A stretch of DNA of 9,817 nucleotides from Bacteroidales bacterium UBA5197 (lineage in GTDB: Bacteria; Bacteroidota; Bacteroidia; Bacteroidales; Lentimicrobiaceae), in the NCBI GenBank assembly GCA_002412885.1, contig DHVX01000014.1:1-9817 (forward strand), written 5' to 3'. This document shows positions 6,344 to 9,817 of this stretch, in pieces (position 1 is the first letter of the stretch; each line of letters opens with the position of its first letter). A model generated the notes under the pieces. That model did no database searches. It was not told where the DNA came from and saw nothing but the letters and a program-made list of their open reading frames with translations. Position numbers and translations under genes: made by a program.

Positions 6344-7933
6344 ATGAATTGTAACCGGTTTCTTTTGGTCATTTTCTCTTTTGTGCTATTCAGCCTCATT
6401 TCTATGGCTCAGCCGGTTATGGTTAGTTTTGAACAAGGGTTGAGATTGACTTACGAAAAAGAACTGCTCTCGCGGGGAGAATTTCATTCGGTCTGGCCGT
6501 TGGTTATTGATTATAAAAGCGATACATTGCTTTATAACGATCTGCGGCCACTTCCCGGAAAACGCTCATCTTCCTGGCTGGGACGTAAGTTGTTCAGTGA
6601 ATCGTTGCTAAGGGTGCATAATCCCGATTTCAACCTTATTATTGATCCGTTGGTAAGTTTTGAATTGGGCCGCGAGCTATCTGCTGACCGCAATACATGG
6701 GTCAATACCCGTGGTTTCAGAGCCGATGGTACCATTGGTCAGAAATTTAGTTTTCACACTGCATTTTACGAAAGTCAGGCCGTTTTCCCAAAATGGATCG
6801 ACAGCATTACCAATCAGTTGGCGGTGGTTCCCGGACAGGCTTTTATCAAACGTTTTAAGGAAACCGGATTCGATTATGCCTTTGCCGAAGGACATTTCGT
6901 GTATGCACCCTCAAAGTATTTCGACTTCAGATTCGGGCACGGCAAAAACTTTATCGGCGACGGATACAGGTCGTTGCTGCTTTCAGATGCCGCGTTCAAT
7001 TACCCTTACCTGATGATCAACACCAAAGTATGGAAGTTGCATTATACCAACCTCTACGCTCAGTTTCAGGAGTTGTCGAAAACCGGAGGTTCATGGGCTC
7101 CCTGGAATAAGAAATATGCTACCATGCACCACCTGAGCTGGAATGTAACCGATTGGTTCAATATCAGCATTTTTGAAGCTGTTGTCTGGCAGGCATCCGA
7201 CACCACCGGGCAAAGAGGCTTTGAGGTTAATTACCTGAACCCCGTAATTTTCTACCGCCCGGTTGAGTTTTCGCTTTCTTCACCCGACAATATGCTATTG
7301 GGCGGAAGTATGCGATTCACCATCCAAAAAAAGTATATGCTGTTTGCTCAGCTTATGCTTGATGAGTTTAAACTTGAGCATGTGCGCAAAGGTGATGGAT
7401 GGTGGGCAAATAAACATGGTTTTCAGCTGGGAGGCAAGGCATTCGATTTATTCGGAATTTCAAACCTGAATTTCCAGGCAGAATATAACCACGTGCGGCC
7501 ATATACCTATGCTCACAATGTTTCGCTGCAGAATTACGGCCATTACAGTCAGCCGCTTGCCCATCCCCGGGGTGCCAACTTCAGGGAAGGTGTAATGATT
7601 GCTTCCTATCGCATGCAGCGCTGGATGTTTGATTACAAATTCATTACAAGCACTTTCGGCTCAGATACTTCAGGATTGAATTACGGCTCTGATATTTATA
7701 AATCGTACAATAATTATGTTAATGAATTTGGAAATACCATTGCCCAGGGACTAAAAACCCATTTGAATCAGCATGATCTGAAAGTGGGATGGCTGGTGAA
7801 TCCGGCAACAAACCTTCAGCTGAGTGCAGGAATTATCTTACGCAATGAAACTTCTGAAAAGTTTGACCGGCAGACAACCTGGGTGTGGTTTGGATTGCGG
7901 TCAACACTGTTTAACCGGTATTACGACTGGTAG
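6344..7933 (+). CDS. Outer-membrane beta-barrel protein, Wzi/RemB-like
   Basis: Predicted outer-membrane protein of 529 aa. A signal peptide is clear: a short basic start, a hydrophobic run (residues 6-20) and a probable cleavage at SMA|QP (22/23). The mature protein is rich in alternating aromatic and polar residues typical of beta strands and ends in ...RYYDW, an aromatic terminus as in barrel proteins. The segment around 197-216 (FGHGKNFIGDGYRSLLLSD) resembles the conserved motif of Wzi-type capsule-assembly barrels and of Bacteroidota proteins annotated as gliding-motility RemB. Wzi binds surface capsule polysaccharide; RemB is a mobile cell-surface protein in Flavobacterium. The upstream nucleotide-sugar dehydratase supports a surface-polysaccharide role. 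Family placement is from motif recall, not a search, and no gliding or T9SS genes are in this window. The 90-bp gap has no convincing promoter, so co-transcription is possible. Confidence 0.65.
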   Translation: MNCNRFLLVIFSFVLFSLISMAQPVMVSFEQGLRLTYEKELLSRGEFHSVWPLVIDYKSDTLLYNDLRPLPGKRSSSWLGRKLFSESLLRVHNPDFNLIIDPLVSFELGRELSADRNTWVNTRGFRADGTIGQKFSFHTAFYESQAVFPKWIDSITNQLAVVPGQAFIKRFKETGFDYAFAEGHFVYAPSKYFDFRFGHGKNFIGDGYRSLLLSDAAFNYPYLMINTKVWKLHYTNLYAQFQELSKTGGSWAPWNKKYATMHHLSWNVTDWFNISIFEAVVWQASDTTGQRGFEVNYLNPVIFYRPVEFSLSSPDNMLLGGSMRFTIQKKYMLFAQLMLDEFKLEHVRKGDGWWANKHGFQLGGKAFDLFGISNLNFQAEYNHVRPYTYAHNVSLQNYGHYSQPLAHPRGANFREGVMIASYRMQRWMFDYKFITSTFGSDTSGLNYGSDIYKSYNNYVNEFGNTIAQGLKTHLNQHDLKVGWLVNPATNLQLSAGIILRNETSEKFDRQTTWVWFGLRSTLFNRYYDW

Positions 7934-7938
7934 AAAAC

Positions 7939-7955
7939 TTTCCCGGTAACGGAAA
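7939..7955. terminator. Short hairpin between convergent genes, weak terminator candidate
   Basis: TTTCCCGGTAACGGAAA can fold as TTTC/GAAA and CG/CG with one bulged C and a GTAA loop (GNRA type). It lies 6 nt after the barrel-protein stop and is the only clear structure in the 47-bp gap between two converging genes. No T-tract follows, so function is uncertain. Confidence 0.3.
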
Positions 7956-7980
7956 TATGTTGAATCAGCGCAACAGGCGA

Positions 7981-8817
7981 TTATAATTGTTCTCCGCTAA
8001 GAATAAAAACTTCCGACCGGCTTCCGCGGGGAAGAGCTTTCACAATAGTATTTGTATGAATCTGAACACCTTTATTGCTGAAGGTGTCATAAAGGGTTTT
8101 TAAAACGTGTTCCGGCGTGTTGTTTTCCGCGCTTAGGTGGCACAGCAGAATGTGCGAAATGCCTGCATGATAATTTTCGGCCAGAAACTCAGCAGTGTGC
8201 GCATTGCACATATGTCCCATTGAGCTGTGGACCCGCTGTTTTAAATGATCGGGATAATGACCGTTGAGCAGCATAAATTCATCATAATTGGACTCTATAA
8301 CCATCACATCTGAATTTTTGAGGTAATGAGCAGCATGATCTCCGATTACGCCAAGGTCGGTAGCAATGGTAAGGTTTCGCCCGGCAGCTCTGAAGTGATA
8401 TCCAACGGCCTCATGTGCATCATGCGAAACAGGGAAAGCTTCAATACGCAAAGAGCCGATCTGCAATATTTCGAAAGTTTTCAGGGGACGATACATCAGC
8501 GGATCGGCATCAAAGGTCATGCGGTTACGCATAATTCCTTTCCAGGTTCCTTCGGTACAATAAACAGGAATCTGATGCTTTTTTGTGAGCCTGGTCAGCG
8601 AGCTGATGTGGTCGATATGGTTATGTGTAATCAGAATGCCTTTAACGGCTTCAATTCCAACACCAATCTCTTCGAGTACTTTCCGGATGCGGCGGGCACT
8701 GATGCCACAATCAACCAGCACGCCTTCGGTGCTGCTCCCCACATAATAGCAGTTTCCGCTGCTGCCGCTGGCAAGGCTGCAGAGCTGAAGATCAACGGGG
8801 AAGAGGGTAGGGGGCAT
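7981..8817 (-). CDS. MBL-fold metallo-hydrolase, WalJ/YycJ-like
   Basis: Cytosolic metallo-beta-lactamase-fold hydrolase of 278 aa when started at the ATG 8815-8817. The N-terminus LCSLASGSSGNCYYV (12-26) is typical of the WalJ/YycJ group. Metal ligands are visible: HNHIDH (65-70), His132 in SHDAHE, Asp154 in TDLG, and His227 in CHLSAENN. ESNYDEFML (175-183) and GHMCN (201-205, usually GHLSN) are further group features. In Firmicutes, YycJ/WalJ has been linked to cell-wall and cell-division coordination and to DNA-repair nuclease activity; its role in Bacteroidota is not certain. The frame is open further upstream to a TTG at 8901, but that extension only translates a heptanucleotide array (KLEIRNW repeated), so the ATG at 8817 is preferred. 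No Shine-Dalgarno sequence is evident. It converges on the barrel gene and diverges from mtgA. Confidence 0.88.
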   Translation of the reverse strand: MPPTLFPVDLQLCSLASGSSGNCYYVGSSTEGVLVDCGISARRIRKVLEEIGVGIEAVKGILITHNHIDHISSLTRLTKKHQIPVYCTEGTWKGIMRNRMTFDADPLMYRPLKTFEILQIGSLRIEAFPVSHDAHEAVGYHFRAAGRNLTIATDLGVIGDHAAHYLKNSDVMVIESNYDEFMLLNGHYPDHLKQRVHSSMGHMCNAHTAEFLAENYHAGISHILLCHLSAENNTPEHVLKTLYDTFSNKGVQIHTNTIVKALPRGSRSEVFILSGEQL

Positions 8818-8830
8818 GAGAGGGGAGTTA

Positions 8831-8907
8831 ATTTCCAATTTCCAATTTCTAATTTCTAATTTCCAATTTCTAATTTCTAATTTCGGATTTCGGATTTCCA
8901 ATTTCGA
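8831..8907 (+). repeat. Heptanucleotide array A: 11 units of ATTTCNN
   Basis: Eleven exact-length 7-bp units follow one another without interruption. ATTTC is invariant in all units; the last two bases are CA, CA, TA, TA, CA, TA, TA, GG, GG, CA, GA in order. The array begins 14 bp upstream of the MBL-hydrolase ATG and would lie in its 5' leader. Variation restricted to two columns is more ordered than simple decay of a microsatellite. Confidence 0.92.
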
Positions 8908-8910
8908 AGT

Positions 8911-8945
8911 GACCTAACAAGTTTTCTTTTTCACCTTGTTAGGTC
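8911..8945. repeat. Hairpin repeat GACCTAACAAG / CTTGTTAGGTC, copy 3
   Basis: Perfect 11-bp arms at 8911-8921 and 8935-8945 enclose a 13-nt T-rich loop. The arms are identical to those of the copy at 1288-1320, whereas the loop differs. It abuts heptamer array A (3 bp away) and lies upstream of the MBL gene, so here it is not at the end of a gene. That favours a dispersed element over a simple terminator. Confidence 0.8.
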
Positions 8946-9040
8946 TTCTTGTAAAGAATATCACTGCCTGACGGAGCCCTGCCTGAAAATTTAAGGAAAA
9001 GGAAGAGTTGAAAGTTCTCCAAAAACCCAATAATCAACAA

Positions 9041-9237
9041 TCCGACCTCCGAAATCCGACATCCGACATCTGACCTCCGACCTCTGACCTTCGACCTCTG
9101 TCATCCGCCCTCCGCAATCCGAAATCCACAATCCGAAATCCGAAAATCTGACCTCTGACCTCCGACCTCCGGCCTCCGAAATCCGAAATCCGAAATCCGA
9201 AATCCGAAATCCGAAATCCGACGTCCTACATCCGGCA
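9041..9237 (-). repeat. Heptanucleotide array B: 28 units, + strand TCCGANN (TTTCGGA on -)
   Basis: Twenty-eight units tile without gaps; 27 are 7 bp and one (9139-9146) is 8 bp. Common units are TCCGAAA, TCCGACC and TCTGACC, with scattered variants such as TCCGACA, TCCGCAA and TCCTACA. Six identical TCCGAAA units run from 9175 to 9216. On the - strand this is the same TTTCGGA word found in array A on the + strand, so the two arrays are inverted relative to each other. The last unit overlaps the promoter-like element at 9236-9243. Confidence 0.92.
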
Positions 9238-9243
9238 AAGATA
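9236..9243 (-). promoter_or_regulatory. Putative -7 element reading into array B and the MBL gene
   Basis: On the - strand this reads TATCTTTG, a match to TAnnTTTG. I see no clear -33 element. If used, transcription would begin about 9230 inside array B and run through both arrays and the palindrome, giving the MBL-hydrolase mRNA a leader of roughly 410 nt. I found no nearer TAnnTTTG match for that gene. Confidence 0.4.
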
Positions 9244-9307
9244 GCATAATCCTTTGAGGTATATAGTCAGGAATCCGTAACAATCTGAACCCAATATTCA
9301 ATTTATC

Positions 9308-9338
9308 ATTGAAGAGATTTTTTTTCTTCCTAAGTTTG
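9308..9338 (+). promoter_or_regulatory. Bacteroidetes-type promoter for mtgA
   Basis: TAAGTTTG (9331-9338) matches the -7 consensus TAnnTTTG, and ATTG (9308-9311) lies 19 nt upstream as a one-mismatch -33 TTTG. Transcription would start near 9344, leaving a leader of about 23 nt before the ATG at 9367. Confidence 0.55.
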
Positions 9339-9366
9339 CAGCAACAAAATTTACCCTTTAACTGAT

Positions 9367-9817
9367 ATGGCGGTTGCCCGGAAAATCTTCAGAAAAATCT
9401 TCAGGATCATACGATTTGCCGTGTTTTTCTTTTTTATTTCCACCATTTTTGTAACCATTGTTTACCGTTTTGTCAGGCCACCTGTAACACCGCTGCAATT
9501 GATCCGCGTGGCAGAGCAGATAGCGGACGGCGAAAAAATAAGCATGAAACGCGACTGGGTGAAACTCAAAGATATTTCACCCAATATGCCCCGGGCAGTG
9601 ATTGCTTCAGAAGACAATAATTTCCAAAAGCACCACGGTATTGATTTTGAAGCCATTAAAAAAGCCCGGGAACTCAATAAAAAACGCAAGCGCAAGCTTG
9701 GCGCAAGTACAATATCGCAGCAAACGGCAAAGAATGTCTTTCTATGGCCCGACCGCACCTGGTTGCGCAAAGGTATGGAAGTGTATTTTACCGGGCTTAT
9801 TGAAATATTCTGGGGCA
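9367..9817 (+). CDS. mtgA: Monofunctional biosynthetic peptidoglycan transglycosylase MtgA, 3'-truncated by window edge
   Basis: Family GT51 glycosyltransferase that polymerises lipid II into glycan strands at the periplasmic face of the inner membrane. The first 150 codons are present with no stop before the window ends, so 80 or more residues probably lie beyond. A basic N-terminus is followed by one transmembrane anchor (about residues 14-33). GT51 motifs appear in order: SEDNNFQKHHG (81-91) with the catalytic Glu82, GASTISQQ (112-119) followed by AKN, and RKGMEVY (134-140) with the second conserved Glu138. The stretch NVFLWPDRTW (123-132) is characteristic of MtgA rather than of bifunctional class A PBPs, and the short spacing from anchor to motif 1 also fits. 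The ATG at 9367 fits a promoter ending at 9338. Divergent from the MBL hydrolase. Confidence 0.93.
   Translation, partial: MAVARKIFRKIFRIIRFAVFFFFISTIFVTIVYRFVRPPVTPLQLIRVAEQIADGEKISMKRDWVKLKDISPNMPRAVIASEDNNFQKHHGIDFEAIKKARELNKKRKRKLGASTISQQTAKNVFLWPDRTWLRKGMEVYFTGLIEIFWG

Larger units (their letters stand above)
8818..9366. other. Divergent 549-bp intergenic region dominated by repeats
   Basis: The gap lies between the starts of the MBL hydrolase (-) and mtgA (+). In order it holds heptamer array A (8831-8907), the GACCTAACAAG hairpin (8911-8945), about 95 bp with no recognisable signal (8946-9040), heptamer array B (9041-9237), a - strand promoter-like element (9236-9243) and the mtgA promoter (about 9308-9338). 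I see no credible gene; the short open frame over 9101-9301 (-) is translated repeat. Confidence 0.75.

Noticed and set aside
8326..8859. A 177-codon open frame on + antisense to the MBL hydrolase
   Set aside because: It lies wholly over a strongly conserved hydrolase frame and array A; its sequence shows no family motifs.
8964..8986. Direct repeat CTGCCTGA (8964-8971 and 8979-8986) as a target-site duplication
   Set aside because: The two copies are only 7 bp apart with nothing insert-like between them; likely chance.
8831..9237. CRISPR-like array
   Set aside because: Units are 6-8 bp with no unique spacers and there are no cas genes; these are contiguous short tandem repeats.
9101..9301. 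A 66-codon open frame on - with repeated ISDFGFR-like peptide
   Set aside because: It is the translation of heptamer array B; seven codons span three 7-bp units, so peptide periodicity is an automatic result of the DNA repeat. No start context or family resemblance.

Overview
The window looks like a chromosomal segment of a Bacteroidota (Bacteroidetes) genome, probably an uncultured Bacteroidales-type organism. The clues are several matches to the Bacteroidetes -7 promoter element TAnnTTTG, the absence of clear Shine-Dalgarno sequences, a phosphofructokinase with pyrophosphate-type residues, a Wzi/RemB-like outer-membrane barrel, and degenerate 6-7 bp tandem arrays and palindromes between genes. 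This placement is inference from style and gene content; no rRNA or marker gene is present.

Layout: (1) 1-949, the 3' part of an SCP2-type thiolase on +. (2) 950-1324, a convergent gap with three palindromic repeats. (3) 1325-2542, a predicted PPi-dependent 6-phosphofructokinase on -. (4) 2543-2711, its promoter plus a hexamer array with a hairpin. (5) 2712-4004, a POT-family MFS transporter on -. (6) 4005-4339, a divergent promoter region. (7) 4340-6253, a membrane-anchored nucleotide-sugar 4,6-dehydratase/epimerase (CapD/PglF/WbpM type) on +, followed at 6344-7933 by an outer-membrane beta-barrel of Wzi/RemB type. (8) 7981-8817, a WalJ/YycJ-like metallo-beta-lactamase-fold hydrolase on -. 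(9) 8818-9366, a 549-bp divergent gap dominated by two inverted heptanucleotide arrays around a palindrome. (10) 9367 to the window end, the 5' part of mtgA, a monofunctional peptidoglycan glycosyltransferase on +; it runs off the window.

The genes are mostly independent housekeeping and envelope functions rather than one pathway. The clearest functional pair is the dehydratase plus the outer-membrane barrel, both plausible parts of surface polysaccharide production and attachment. The MBL hydrolase and mtgA also suit cell-wall biology, but they are transcribed divergently.

I see no defence system, integrase, insertion sequence, CRISPR array, tRNA or rRNA. The most unusual content is non-coding: three copies of a GACCTAACAAG-type hairpin, a CTTCGACTCCGCTCAG inverted repeat, a hexamer array, and two heptamer arrays in opposite orientation that can base-pair with each other.
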